Source of the DNA: Paenibacillus sp. 19GGS1-52
GTDB lineage: Bacteria > Bacillota > Bacilli > Paenibacillales > Paenibacillaceae
NCBI RefSeq assembly: GCF_022369515.1
Contig: NZ_CP059724.1
Coordinates: forward strand, 3,596,001 to 3,660,000
Direction: 5' to 3'
Length of the DNA stretch: 64,000 nt
Positions 9,805 through 18,619 of this stretch are shown in pieces. The position numbers and the translations under genes were made by a program. Each line of letters begins with the position of its first letter. Within the stretch, counting starts at the first letter, position 1. Below the pieces are notes generated by a model, which ran no database searches, was not told the origin of the DNA, and was given only the letters and a program-made list of their open reading frames with translations.

Positions 9805-10400
9805 TTAACGACGCGAATAACACACCTTGCAGCGCGTCAGCCACCTTTGTTCACTGACAGCGACCAAATGACCTTTTCCACACGTCGTACAAAGAATCCG
9901 GACACGAACTAACAACCATTCTAGCTGAGCCTCACTAAATTCGTATTTGTTGTCCTTATCAGATGGATTCGGCTTATCCTGCTTCGCAGCGTCTACTAGG
10001 CACTTTTCGCACAATTGCCGACCCCGGTACACCTGGAGTTTCACACGCCTAGAGTGTCCCCAATCAAGCCCTTCTACCTTACCGCAACTCGCACAGATCT
10101 TCCCAGCACGAATCAGTTCCATGCGTTCTTTCTCGCGCTGACATCCTGCTTCATCTACAGTAGTATAATATCCGACTTCCTCCATACGATGACCGCAGTT
10201 ATAGCAATTTAGATCGCGTTTTGGTGCATTAGGAGCATCGAACTCATAATAACTGCCACCATGCTTTAAATCATCGACCCAATAAGAAGCCTCATAACGT
10301 TAACTATATTCGAAAATCCACAACTTGGACAAACATGCGTATCAATCTGTCTCCGACAATCCGAGCAATCACAAGGACGCCCCCAATCACAATTAGCCAT
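9805..10400 (-). pseudogene. Zinc-ribbon protein of unknown function, frameshifted
   Basis: The gene begins at ATG 10398-10400 with MANCDWGRPCDCSDCRRQ and HVCPSCGF. It shifts frame near 10300 and continues as CYNCGHRMEEVGYYTTVDEA, CASCGKVEGLDWGH, CEKC, CTTCGKGH and CKVC, about 198 residues with repeated CxxC pairs. The distal 126-residue frame is open and could be made from ATG 10185. A second, differently broken copy lies at 49990-50344, which confirms the joined reading. The function is not known to me; multiple zinc ribbons suggest nucleic-acid or protein binding. Confidence 0.7.
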
Positions 10401-10436
10401 GAGTAAAACCTCCGAATCTTCGAATTACGGCATTAA

Positions 10437-10715
10437 CTAGTTTGTTAAAGGAACTTCTTCAACATTCCCATCTACATTGACAGATACTACTTCGGTGTTA
10501 TAGAGCTGGAATGAAATGTGCACTGCACGAGAGATGTCGTCATGCAATAATGCTTCCGATAGCTTTGGTGTTAAGGAGTCATCACTACGTAAATACATTT
10601 TAGTACCTAAATCTCTAATAACATACATTAGTACTTTTCTTGCGTCTTCTTCATTCGGATCTTTAAACATTTCTATAAATTCATTATTCAAAGTAATATA
10701 CGCCCTTTCTTGCAT
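10437..10715 (-). CDS. Hypothetical protein, 92 residues
   Basis: A small acidic protein (MQERAYITLNNEFIEMF...) without recognised motif, signal or membrane segment. It lies 36 bp upstream of the zinc-ribbon pseudogene in the same direction. No clear Shine-Dalgarno site precedes the ATG, so either the start or the gene itself is doubtful. The composition is typical of a real protein and there are no internal stops. Function unknown. Confidence 0.5.
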   Translation of the reverse strand: MQERAYITLNNEFIEMFKDPNEEDARKVLMYVIRDLGTKMYLRSDDSLTPKLSEALLHDDISRAVHISFQLYNTEVVSVNVDGNVEEVPLTN

Positions 10716-11650
10716 AATTTACGATTGTTTAGTCCCTTTATTCGCACATTAGTTTGCAATTCACTTCTATTGCTCTGGGTTATGTCGTTTTTCGAACTAA
10801 GCTGCAGCAGATCAGTCTACTACTTCTTTCTTCATATTTCTATTTGATTTCAGAGCAGTACTGGATTCAACGCCCCGGCATTATACTATTGATACCAGCC
10901 CGCTTGTGCGGGTAGGTATGCAGATGAAACTCATTTTAAACCAAATAATGTATCTTCTATTTTAGCATTCATTTATCCGGCTCACCCAATCATTTGTCAC
11001 CAACTTAATTCCTGCGAAATAAGGTCATAAACACTTCCCCGGCTTTCGTTCTTGTCCAGCCGAACAAGGCTTCCATACAACCCTTTAATGACGGTCGTGG
11101 AATCACTATCGCAGTTGGCCATATTCAGCGGGTCCATCAAGATCGACAATTCTTCTATTCCTATTCGTAGCCCTGCTTCTCTGTAACTACAGCAGCGAAA
11201 CCCTTGGGGGCTTATACAAAATGGTACAACGGTTGAGACAGCAACGAGTGGGGACTGCCGCCGGATTAAGGTGTTGTAACTTCACGCATCTGGTACTCCA
11301 GCCTTCACTAGATGCGCTGTAACACGGAATGGAATACCATTGAATCAAGCTGCAGCAACTTCACGCTTCTTCCAATTCCAGACGCCGTTGGTAGAGTAGA
11401 AATGCGACGGAGACAATTGCCTGACCAAGTGGTGTTAGCTCTAGCTCATGGTGCTCCGAGTTTCGCTTTTGTTTTCTGAGTTTACTATTATATATTTTCT
11501 GAGCCTATTACTTTATTTTCTTATGACAAAGAGGGCGTTGACCGTGGCCCCCCCTAATGCTGCTGAGGCAGACCGCCACTTAGCTCAGCTGTCCTCTCCG
11601 TCTTGGTTGCGAACGAGTCTCTTCAATCAGGCGGCCTAGACGGCATTCCT
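10716..11650. other. Gene-poor debris with one coding remnant (about 11010-11190, minus)
   Basis: Mostly GC-rich degenerate sequence like that at 23 kb. On the minus strand between about 11190 and 11010 a coherent piece reads EELSILMDPLNMANCDSDS and GLYGSLVRLDKNESRGSVYD, ending QELSW and a stop. It looks protein-like but I cannot name it, and it has no start. A short palindrome (CCCGCTTGTGCGGG) lies near 10900. Confidence 0.35.
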
Positions 11651-11665
11651 TTGTTCAGCTTGAAG

Positions 11666-12535
11666 CTACTTATTACCTAACTTATTTTTGCGTTTTATTT
11701 TTTCTAAAATCAACCTACATTGTTGCAATATAAGGAACTCTCTACTTTGTTTGTTTTTTTTACAGAGTTGTTCATATCCTTCATTTAATGAAAATCGATC
11801 TATTACATTTGGATTTTTCAATTGCACTATTTTTATAAAATTCTTCTCCAGTCCATGTTTCTCAATTTCTTCGAGATTGTGAGTATAGAAAACTTGGACC
11901 TTATGTAGCTTAGAATTCAAGTAATTTAGTGCTTTCGCATATTCAATCTGAAAATCTGCATTCCAATTAGAATTAGAATATCTATGCTCATAGTTTGATT
12001 CACAAAAGACCAAGATTTCTCCCCCTTCAATCTCAAGTTCTTTAATCACTGATTTTACGTTCTTTATGAATTCTGATGATTGCAGAGGAAGGTATTTCTT
12101 AAGTAATTCCGGATATTTTTTCTGTAGTAATTTGGAAATTCCAGAGTTTGAGTAAAACATAAAATCACATTTATTTTCTTTAGCTTTTGCTTTGCACTTT
12201 TCAATCTCATCATTCTGGGGATCAAAGTTCAGAAAAGAAACGCATAAAGCACCAATGTTTCTTTCTAATTTCTTTAACTGGATAATACTTTTTTCTAGAT
12301 CATTCAGGATTTTCCCTTTACTAGAATCCCCTGTAGCTTGTATATAAACTAAAGTGCCGTCTTCACATTCACACCAAGCATCAGGAGTACCTTTTCTAGT
12401 TTTATTTGTACCTTCAACCCCACCACTTTTATGGATTACTCCCCAATTTGTATGTAAAAGAGTCAGTAAATCACAAGCTAGTCTCTGAAGAGCTCCCGGA
12501 TCCAAGGCCTTCAGCATTAATTCAGTTGTATCCAT
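11666..12535 (-). CDS. Putative nuclease-like protein, defence-type, 289 residues
   Basis: Start at ATG 12535 (MDTTELML), 8 nt after GGAGGAG, in preference to the upstream in-frame ATG at 12556, which precedes that site. Residues 35-95 contain RKGTPDAWCECEDGTLVYIQ followed by ATG, a pattern like the N-terminal PD-(D/E)XK domains of antiviral proteins (GTPDxx then a strand with an acidic/Q-x-K/T motif). The usual ExK is QAT here, so catalysis is uncertain. The C-terminal half is unassigned. It stands alone after the PIN-like pseudogene. Fold assignment is inference. Confidence 0.6.
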   Translation of the reverse strand: MDTTELMLKALDPGALQRLACDLLTLLHTNWGVIHKSGGVEGTNKTRKGTPDAWCECEDGTLVYIQATGDSSKGKILNDLEKSIIQLKKLERNIGALCVSFLNFDPQNDEIEKCKAKAKENKCDFMFYSNSGISKLLQKKYPELLKKYLPLQSSEFIKNVKSVIKELEIEGGEILVFCESNYEHRYSNSNWNADFQIEYAKALNYLNSKLHKVQVFYTHNLEEIEKHGLEKNFIKIVQLKNPNVIDRFSLNEGYEQLCKKNKQSREFLILQQCRLILEKIKRKNKLGNK

Positions 12536-12642
12536 TAAAATTTCTCCTCCATACAAAATGAATAGTTTATCTTATTTGATACAAATTGTATACATTTTAA
12601 TTTCCTTTTAAAATAGAAAGAAACTTGCTACAGAGCAATTCT

Positions 12643-12840
12643 TATTCGATTGCAGTACCACCAAAGCGCTGTTTGATAGAATTCATCATTTGAGAAAGAT
12701 CCGTTCTTTAGAATCATCTTCAAATAGATCGAGTTGAGTAACCACCGTATCGTCACTAGATTGGTTAACCCCCTTGAGCGCATTGGCCATTCGATATAGA
12801 TAGTAAATACGCACGGGTTGGCGACCAACTTCACCATTTG
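12643..12840 (-). pseudogene. 3' fragment of a Y-family (UvrX/DinB-like) DNA polymerase
   Basis: The minus strand reads YRMANALKGVNQSSDD and TQLDLFEDDSKERI, then after a small shift QMMNSIKQRFGGTAIE and a stop. QLDLF...ER..I..MM..IK.RFG is the typical end of the little-finger domain of UvrX/UmuC-type polymerases (compare MQLTLFDDR...IKIRYGS in the intact gene at 44.5 kb). All catalytic parts are missing, so this is a relic of a second SOS polymerase. Confidence 0.65.
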
Positions 12841-12860
12841 CAATTGTTAGTCTAAAAAGT

Positions 12861-13982
12861 TCAACGATTAGTCGAAGAATCTACGTACTCCATATACTCT
12901 TTCCAGTCCATAACTTTTGTACTGATGCCGAGCCTTTGATATATGAGAGTAGAGCGATCCTTAAACTTTTGATCCATGGTTACAAAAATATCCGTACCGG
13001 CTGCATAAGCCATATGCTCTATATCATGTGCACTGCTCTTTATTGCACGGTTCTTATCTGTCTTGTATCCTAGATTATCCAACGCTTTAACAAGTGCATG
13101 TATCGCTTGATGAACGTAATTAACTTGTTTTAAGCGTCCCTTCTCGTCGGTGAGTTCGTAATCTTGAAACTTCTCACTAATCGCGGCGACTGTCCGATGG
13201 TTAAACACTTGGTCGTAAACTTCTTAAATAGACTTGATCTGTACGTTCAGGATGAAATATTTTACGGTCATCAGTGGCAATAACGCGGTATGCTTCGACA
13301 TCCGTTGTTTCATTACCCTTCGAATACCATAATCCGGGTCCTCGTAGGCAAGACTTAATTCGCTACCTTCATAATGGGAAATGAAGAGCGAAGAAGTGAT
13401 TTTCCGGATTGTTGATATTATACTATTTTCCTCTTCATTATTATTCATCCGTTTTATTTCCTCGAGATGGGAAGGACTGTAGACGTATTGGATGTCTGCA
13501 TAGCCAGGAACTAATCTTTTCGACTTTTCTTCTTCTTTATGGAATTTGTCCATCACATTATGGTCTAAATATACAAGCGGTTTATTGTTCGTGATGAATG
13601 GGCGCCTGCAATAATCCTCAGGCTTTATCTCAATCGATGACAAGTGTCTGAGAATTTGATCCCGTCCTCTTGCTTTTCTTACATGTTGATACTGTTGTAT
13701 TACCCATTGCTGGTCTTTGTTTTTAAACAAGTAACCGTACACTATCCGTCTGTTCTCGACAAATGACATGCATCCATCACAATCTAGACATGGCTCTTCA
13801 AATTCTGTCTCCAGTTGTCTCTCAAGATTTATGCAATCTATTTTCAAAGTGTGATTATCTATTGATTTCCCCAGTTTTATATCTTCTAATATCATAGAGA
13901 AAGCTTGAGCTAGCACGCCATAGATTGAGCAGCTGTCCATATTCATTCCCATAGGTTTTTCTTTCGAGACATAGTTAATCAT
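12861..13982 (-). pseudogene. PIN-like nuclease gene with two frameshifts
   Basis: From 13982 the frame reads through CLDCDGCMSF and KPLVYLDHNVMDKF (the first PIN acidic strand) to YVYSPSHLEEI. Near 13305 the natural sequence moves to another frame (DVEAYRVIATDDRKIFHPER, TDQVYL). Near 13222 it returns to the first frame as EVYDQVFNHRTVAAI, AHDIEHMAYAAGTDIF and VTMDQKF. In the starting frame this appears as a TAA between two ORFs. Joined, it is about 373 residues with PIN-type acidic residues at both ends. Probably a defence or toxin RNase; now inactive. Confidence 0.65.
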
Positions 13983-14012
13983 CCTTTAAAAGTTTTGTAA
14001 TTAGGCCTTTCT

Positions 14013-14234
14013 TTAATCTTCAAACAATTCGTCCATTAGGACTTTAATCTCATCTTTTCTCTTCTGGGTATTAACCTTATCCATAAGAACTTGCCCCTCA
14101 TCAAAAATTAGGAAATCACCGACCTTTGCTAATTTAGGCAATTCACTTTTTAGGATGGTCTCCGTTTTTCCATCAAACTCAATCACTACATATTCACCTT
14201 CGAAGCGATCAATGATTTCCTTCCTGATTTGGAT
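14013..14234 (-). pseudogene. DUF3006 protein, start codon lost
   Basis: An open frame of 73 codons reads IIDRFEGEYVVIEFDGK, ...ELPKLAKVGDFLIFDEG, ending MDELFED and TAA. This is the DUF3006 pattern; such genes normally follow ComEC-like metallo-beta-lactamase genes, and one does here. At the expected start, behind AAGGGGGC, there is ATC instead of ATG (14232-14234) and no other initiator before IIDRF, so translation is doubtful. Confidence 0.6.
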
Positions 14235-14389
14235 GCCCCCTTGGTTGTTGTAAAAGTGATTTTGCTCCCATCACTGATTGCAGTAATAGTACCTTTCAAG
14301 TCAGTACGAAATACGGTGGCATTTGCATTTTTTAACCGAGTGAGTATTCCCGAGTTCGGATATAAAATGGCTCGAAAATCTGAGCGCAT
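14186..14389 (-). pseudogene. ComEC-like metallo-beta-lactamase, C-terminal fragment
   Basis: The frame contains YPNSGILTRLKNANATVFRT and DLKGTITAISDGSKITF, the characteristic end of ComEC/Rec2-type MBL-fold proteins (HP...TL.RL...GA.VFRTD..GTI...DG). The metal-binding domain is missing, replaced upstream by an IS256 fragment. It overlaps the DUF3006 frame, the normal partner order. Confidence 0.65.
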
Positions 14390-14484
14390 ACATTCTCGCA
14401 GGTCAATTAGTAAACTCGGCTGTATAATCGATTAACTGTAATACCGTCAGCTGCTACTGTTGGTATTCTGCTTTAAAGCATCTC

Positions 14485-14595
14485 TTACAGTATCTCGGCA
14501 AACAACTTTTTAAATGCTTTTTGAGCATCCTGCGCGGACACCAGTTTATTCTCCTTGATGAACTCTCAGAGTTTCTGTTTCGTCCATAACTCCAT
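14485..14595 (-). pseudogene. IS256-family transposase, 5' fragment
   Basis: Starts at ATG 14593-14595: MELWTKQKL, a stop, then EFIKENKLVSAQDAQKAF and LFAEIL, a stop. Except for the stops this matches the N-terminus common to IS256 transposases of Bacillota (EFIKENKLV.AQDAQ.ALK.LFA..LQEMLE). Only about 37 codons remain. It marks the junction that removed the front of the MBL gene. Confidence 0.6.
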
Positions 14596-14692
14596 GTGTA
14601 CTCCCCAACCTACTTAAAACTATAAATGTTACTCGATGCTCTTTTTTTGATTATCAAAAATAACTTTTCGTAATTCTTATATGAGCAGAATA

Positions 14693-15193
14693 TTACAAAT
14701 CATATAAGATTCTCATTATTTCTTTATCACATTTACGCTGTATTATATCGGGGATATCTAATGTACCTTCTCTATGCACTAGGTATAAATATACTTTTGT
14801 TTCATCCGTAAACTTATCAAATGCTTTTTTATTAAAATATATATTTTGTGCATTAATTAGAAATTCTTCTTTAATAAAAGGCCACAAGCACTTAAGTCTT
14901 GCTCTTTTATTTGATTGGTTCAACTCGAATTTTTCTTTCAATTTATCAAACATAACGATTCTTCCATTGTTTTTATAGTAAGAAACTATGATATACGGTT
15001 TTTCCGCATTAATAACATTCGTATAACAAATTGTGCCCTCTATAACCATAATTTCCGAAAGAGAAAAATTAACTTTGTTCAATGGTAATTCGAAGGAAAC
15101 GGTTATTAACTCTGGTTCTACGCCATTTTCTATTATTAGCTTAAGCTCCACTAATATTTTTAACATCAGAGGGTATAAATCAACATCAATCAT
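14693..15193 (-). CDS. Fourth gene of nuclease operon, unknown 166-residue protein
   Basis: Soluble protein of unknown family (MIDVDLYPLMLKILVELK...). It seems to have two parts: a beta-rich N-terminal half (PELITVSFELPLNKVNF, MVIEGTICYTNVI, PYIIVSYYKNNGRIV) and a helical C-terminal half ending DIIQRKCDKEIMRILYDL. Its ATG overlaps the stop of the preceding gene (15190-15193, ATGA), so the two are translationally coupled. It closes a four-gene minus-strand operon. No catalytic motif is visible. Intact. Confidence 0.75.
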   Translation of the reverse strand: MIDVDLYPLMLKILVELKLIIENGVEPELITVSFELPLNKVNFSLSEIMVIEGTICYTNVINAEKPYIIVSYYKNNGRIVMFDKLKEKFELNQSNKRARLKCLWPFIKEEFLINAQNIYFNKKAFDKFTDETKVYLYLVHREGTLDIPDIIQRKCDKEIMRILYDL

Positions 15194-15465
15194 GGTCTTT
15201 CAACAGTTCTCCAACGATAAATTCCGTTATCATAACCATAGTATTTCGCTTTAAATTGTTCCATTGCTGCTTTGAATTGACCGAGAATTAGAACCGCATC
15301 ACTATTTTGTGGTAACAATTCATCATCCAACAAATCAAGGTAGGTAATGCTCTGATCTGAACTCAATATATCTTTAATGTCCGCTAAGAGTCGATTAAGT
15401 ACTCTTACCTTTAATGGATTCAATATTCCGTCTTGCTTCTTTTTTGAAAACTCACGCATTTCCAA
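15190..15465 (-). CDS. Small operon protein B, paralog of its neighbour
   Basis: 91 residues, all predicted alpha/beta, no signal peptide. It aligns with the 123-residue protein encoded just upstream: LDDELLPQNSDAVLILGQF against FDDESLPTNSDVLLILSQY, plus NPLKVRVLNRLLADI against FKLKIINPILSQA and YRWRTV against IRWFWKK. Two related but diverged small proteins next to a nuclease-like gene suggest subunits, a heterodimer, or regulator/immunity partners. Function unknown. Confidence 0.75.
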   Translation of the reverse strand: MEMREFSKKKQDGILNPLKVRVLNRLLADIKDILSSDQSITYLDLLDDELLPQNSDAVLILGQFKAAMEQFKAKYYGYDNGIYRWRTVERP

Positions 15466-15576
15466 TAGCGCCGAATCTAGATGGGTGCGAACATTTCAAA
15501 TTTACTTACAGATTCTTTTGTCGGTAAATTAGTTCTGTTATTATATGACATATAATTAATTTCTCCTTTTTAATAA

Positions 15577-15948
15577 TTACCAAGATATTTTCTTTGGGGG
15601 AGCCGTAGGTATATCAGTCTTAACTCCATTCTTTTTCCAGAACCAACGTATATTATTTTGGACAATATTATCAGCCCTAAGTTTTTCTAAACAATTCAAA
15701 TACTGTGATAAAATCAATAAAACATCACTATTTGTTGGAAGACTCTCGTCGTCAAAAAGCTCAAAATCTGAAAAAGGTTTATATTCTTTATCCAACAAAT
15801 CATTTGCTTGTGACAATATTGGATTAATGATTTTAAGCTTAAACTTGTTGATAGCATCATCGGGCTTCTTTTTAGATAGAGTTCCAATTTCATCAAACAA
15901 ACCTTGCAGCTGTGCCTGTGTTTTTTCAAAAAAGCTAACATTGATCAT
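15577..15948 (-). CDS. Small operon protein A, paralog of its neighbour
   Basis: 123 residues starting MINVSFFEKTQAQLQGLFDE behind AGGAGAGG. It begins 19 nt after the nuclease-like gene ends, so the two are co-transcribed. It shares the core (F/L)DDE.LP.NSD..LIL.Q with protein B. The N-terminal helix and the C-terminal TAPPKKISW tail are extra. A 111-bp gap separates it from gene B. No known domain. Confidence 0.75.
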   Translation of the reverse strand: MINVSFFEKTQAQLQGLFDEIGTLSKKKPDDAINKFKLKIINPILSQANDLLDKEYKPFSDFELFDDESLPTNSDVLLILSQYLNCLEKLRADNIVQNNIRWFWKKNGVKTDIPTAPPKKISW

Positions 15949-15969
15949 TTTAAACCTCTCCTTTAAATA

Positions 15970-17340
15970 TTATGATGGACAACTGCGTCTGAACTCCAAA
16001 TATTTTTTTTTAATTACTTCAATCGGATGGCGCTGTTTACTTTCATACACCGATATCATCATTTTCAGGTCCTCATCTGTTAGTGCAATAATACATCTCC
16101 TTTGACCAGACCATAGATCAATCGTATTTTTAAAAATCGATTTTGGTAAAGGGTTTCTAGTAACGAGAATTCCAAATCTACCGAAAGATTCCGTTAGATA
16201 ACGATTAAGTTGATTGACATGATCTCGTTCAACTTTTGCGACATTCTTTAATTCCATAACAATTTGTCGTGTTTGAAAATCGTCATATATATCTTTTAAA
16301 AAATCATAAGACCGATTATTATAAAAAATTAAATCTCTTATTTGTGTCCCTGAATCAGTTCTGCTTTGTGCTTCAGCAAAATCCAAATGAGGATAAAGTG
16401 CTGAGGCCATAACTTGACAAACGGAATCTTCATACTTTTTATCAGAATTATCTGTTTTTCCAGATGGTAATTTAATAATTGAATCTAATTTTCTCTTTGC
16501 CGACAATATTGGAATTTGCTTGAACAAAGGATCATTTTTGCAATCATCAAGAGTTCTTTCTTTTTCTTTAATGTAGCTTTGAACTACATCATAGTTTTTT
16601 CGATTATATTCTAGAATTTCAACTCTTGAAGGCGGGTCATCTTTTCCCTGTAATATCTCTTTCACAAAATAACCATTAAAATAGTCTTCATAATTAATCC
16701 AAGGAATATACCTAAGCCAGCGCTTTGGAACAAACAGAATCGGTTTTTTTGTTTCGGGATTTATTGGCAAATAGGTATCTTCTTCTATGAACAAATTTTT
16801 CTTGTAATCGTATAGATCATAAATTCTCACTTTTTCAATAGGTACCTGATGTGATTCACTTTGTTGAATTGTATAATCTATTAAGAACGACTTTAAAAAG
16901 TTGCAAGCAATATCACTCACTCTATCCTTAGAAATTTGATCGATGTATAGCTGTATTTCTTCAAAATGAGTAAAGCCGTTATTTGATAATTGAGGAACAC
17001 TTAAAAAAAGGTTTAATATTGAAGTTGCTGTCTTTTCACCAATTTTCATTCCTGTTCTATTAGCTGAGGAACCCATCCCAACTTCAGTACATTCAGAGGA
17101 TCTCATTAGGATATTCAGGGCATCTTTTGTTTGACATTTCTTTATAAGGTAGCCCAAGTGGTTGAAAGAATTTGAAATAGCGGTATGTAAGGAATTGTCT
17201 TGCAAAGATGGTGACTTCCATAATAAAAATGGATCCAAGTATAATGGTATATCTTCATTTAAAAAAGGAATGGCGAAATCAACTTCTTCCTGTGTAAATG
17301 AAAGGTTATGAAAATCGTTTAGTCTAGGCCTTATTAACAT
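15970..17340 (-). CDS. PD-(D/E)XK-like nuclease, first gene of uncharacterised operon
   Basis: 456 residues from ATG 17340 (MLIRPRLNDFH), 8 nt after GGAGG; the longer TTG start is less likely. The N-terminal two thirds carries a conserved style I have seen only in unannotated proteins: PFLNEDIPLYLDPFLLWKSP, GMGSSANRTGMKIGEKTA and FVPKRWLRYIPWINYEDYF. The last ~130 residues look like a PD-(D/E)XK fold: RDLIFYNN, then IVMELKNVAKVERDHVNQL (ExK) and FGILVTRNPLP. It leads the operon with two paralogous small proteins and a fourth gene. Nuclease role inferred from motif order; defence role inferred from context. Confidence 0.75.
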   Translation of the reverse strand: MLIRPRLNDFHNLSFTQEEVDFAIPFLNEDIPLYLDPFLLWKSPSLQDNSLHTAISNSFNHLGYLIKKCQTKDALNILMRSSECTEVGMGSSANRTGMKIGEKTATSILNLFLSVPQLSNNGFTHFEEIQLYIDQISKDRVSDIACNFLKSFLIDYTIQQSESHQVPIEKVRIYDLYDYKKNLFIEEDTYLPINPETKKPILFVPKRWLRYIPWINYEDYFNGYFVKEILQGKDDPPSRVEILEYNRKNYDVVQSYIKEKERTLDDCKNDPLFKQIPILSAKRKLDSIIKLPSGKTDNSDKKYEDSVCQVMASALYPHLDFAEAQSRTDSGTQIRDLIFYNNRSYDFLKDIYDDFQTRQIVMELKNVAKVERDHVNQLNRYLTESFGRFGILVTRNPLPKSIFKNTIDLWSGQRRCIIALTDEDLKMMISVYESKQRHPIEVIKKKYLEFRRSCPS

Positions 17341-17364
17341 GAATAGTTCCTCCATCACAGTCAA

Positions 17365-17910
17365 AAGTGTATTAAAAATTTGGATATACGATCCTCTAGC
17401 ATAGTTCCACCTCTCATAGATTTAGTATATCAACTGATTTAGAATTCTTTTGTCGAATTGTGTTACAATCACCAAGATTCGGTTGACCTATTTTTATACA
17501 TCTTTATGGATTAAATCGGTCTTTCAGCTAAAATATTTATCGTTCTAGGAAGTCACTCTGCATTCTGAATTTCTGAAAAGTTCTCTTAATAGATGGTGTT
17601 TCACCTTATAATACTTACACAGTTAGCATTTTACATTCCTGATAAGTAAATATGAGTACTTCCTTATGGAGCTCTTTTAAATACTATAAATTTTATCTTT
17701 ACAATTTAGCTGTATGCGAAAGAAGTTGTGAGGGCTTTGCACCATATCGGTATATTGTGGTGATTTACTGAAGAGGATTTTGGTTGCCAACAGCAGATTA
17801 AATGCATTTATTCGTTAATCAGCAAAAGTCGTCCATTACGAACAAATTTCTCTCTAAAATTAATGTAATTTTTTGAACATATCAAAATTAGACACTTATC
17901 AAATCGACAA
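17365..17910. other. AT-rich intergenic region, nothing recognised
   Basis: About 550 bp between the nuclease operon and the transposon-end repeats. There is no open frame with a ribosome site. The first 100 bp must contain the promoter of the minus-strand operon, but I cannot pick convincing -35/-10 boxes. Confidence 0.4.
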
Positions 17911-17914
17911 TAGT

Positions 17915-18018
17915 TACATGTTCTTGTCCATTTTCGGCAATAGATACATGTTCTTGTCCTGAACGAAGGACAAGAACATGTATTCATCTATCAAAAAAAC
18001 CGCGCTGGACGCGGTTTT
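17915..18018 (+). repeat. Transposon end: two direct and one inverted site plus hairpin
   Basis: Best preserved copy of the TTCTTGTCC-type end. TACATGTTCTTGTCC lies at 17915-17929 and again exactly 30 bp on at 17945-17959. After 8 bp comes its perfect inverse (GGACAAGAACATGTA, 17968-17982). A terminator-like hairpin follows (AAAACCGC at 17996-18003 with GCGGTTTT at 18011-18018). The same layout is at 62970-63040. No transposase is left here. Confidence 0.7.
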
Positions 18019-18057
18019 CAATAATTATATATTCTTGTACTCTTACAATTGTTGTCC

Positions 18058-18100
18058 AATGACATAAAGTTGCCTACTTAAATGACACAAAGTTACCTAC
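18058..18100 (+). repeat. Two direct repeats AATGACAYAAAGTTRCCTAC
   Basis: The 20-bp sequence occurs at 18058-18077 and 18081-18100 with two differences and 23-bp spacing. By analogy with the neighbouring sites it may be the end of another element of the same superfamily. No gene is linked to it. Confidence 0.5.
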
Positions 18101-18136
18101 ATTATTAAAATAACCAATATTTCGTTTACTTAAGAT

Positions 18137-18270
18137 TGCATCTCTATAATCTTGCGTCCTGTTCTTATGAAAAAAAACCGCGACCTGAAGTAATTTCATC
18201 AAATAAATATACATCGGGATTACTTACTCTTACTCTCGCAATGCATACCCGCTGTATTTGTCCTCCAGAG
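18137..18270 (-). pseudogene. ABC-transporter ATPase fragment
   Basis: The minus strand contains NFSGGQIQRVCIARVRVSNP and DVYLFDEITSGRG, that is the ABC signature (SGGQ.QR..IAR) and the Walker B/D-loop region (LFDEITSGLD in intact proteins). About 40 codons remain, ended by a stop. The front is cut at about 18270 where the IS110 fragment begins. Confidence 0.65.
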
Positions 18271-18363
18271 AAGTTTAACCCGCCCTTAATCATTGGCGTA
18301 GATATCGCCCAAGAAGTCCATATGGCCCGCGCCGTCAGTGGTATAACCTTTCAAATAAAATAA
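18271..18363 (+). pseudogene. IS110-family transposase, N-terminal fragment
   Basis: KFNPPLIIGVDIAQEVHMAR followed by AVSGITF is the RuvC-like start (GVDIA..xHxARA) of IS110 transposases, whose catalytic Asp is in VDIA. About 30 codons remain before a stop. A separate C-terminal IS110 fragment lies far away at about 60.9-61.15 kb. Confidence 0.65.
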
Positions 18364-18465
18364 AATTGGAGGGTTATTTGGCTTGCTTGCTTTTAAATAT
18401 ACCACATGAATAAGCTTCACTTTACTGGTAATCTTGACAAGCTATTAGCTGGTATAGCATAACGA

Positions 18466-18506
18466 AAACAAGGAGCATCTCTGCCGTAGCAAACTGCTCC
18501 TTGTTT
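18466..18506. terminator. Perfect 12-bp stem hairpin
   Basis: AAACAAGGAGCA (18466-18477) pairs exactly with 18495-18506 across a 17-nt loop. It lies about 110 bp past the small coiled-coil gene on the minus strand and is probably its terminator, with TTTTCGTTAT following the stem in that direction. Confidence 0.5.
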
Positions 18507-18619
18507 GATTCAACTAACTTAGCCATTCATGCAGCGCAAGATCGGCACTGCACCACAGAGGATGAAAATGGATACCTATGACTATACTGTTTGGACGGCT
18601 GGCGAAGAAGGTCGATAAG

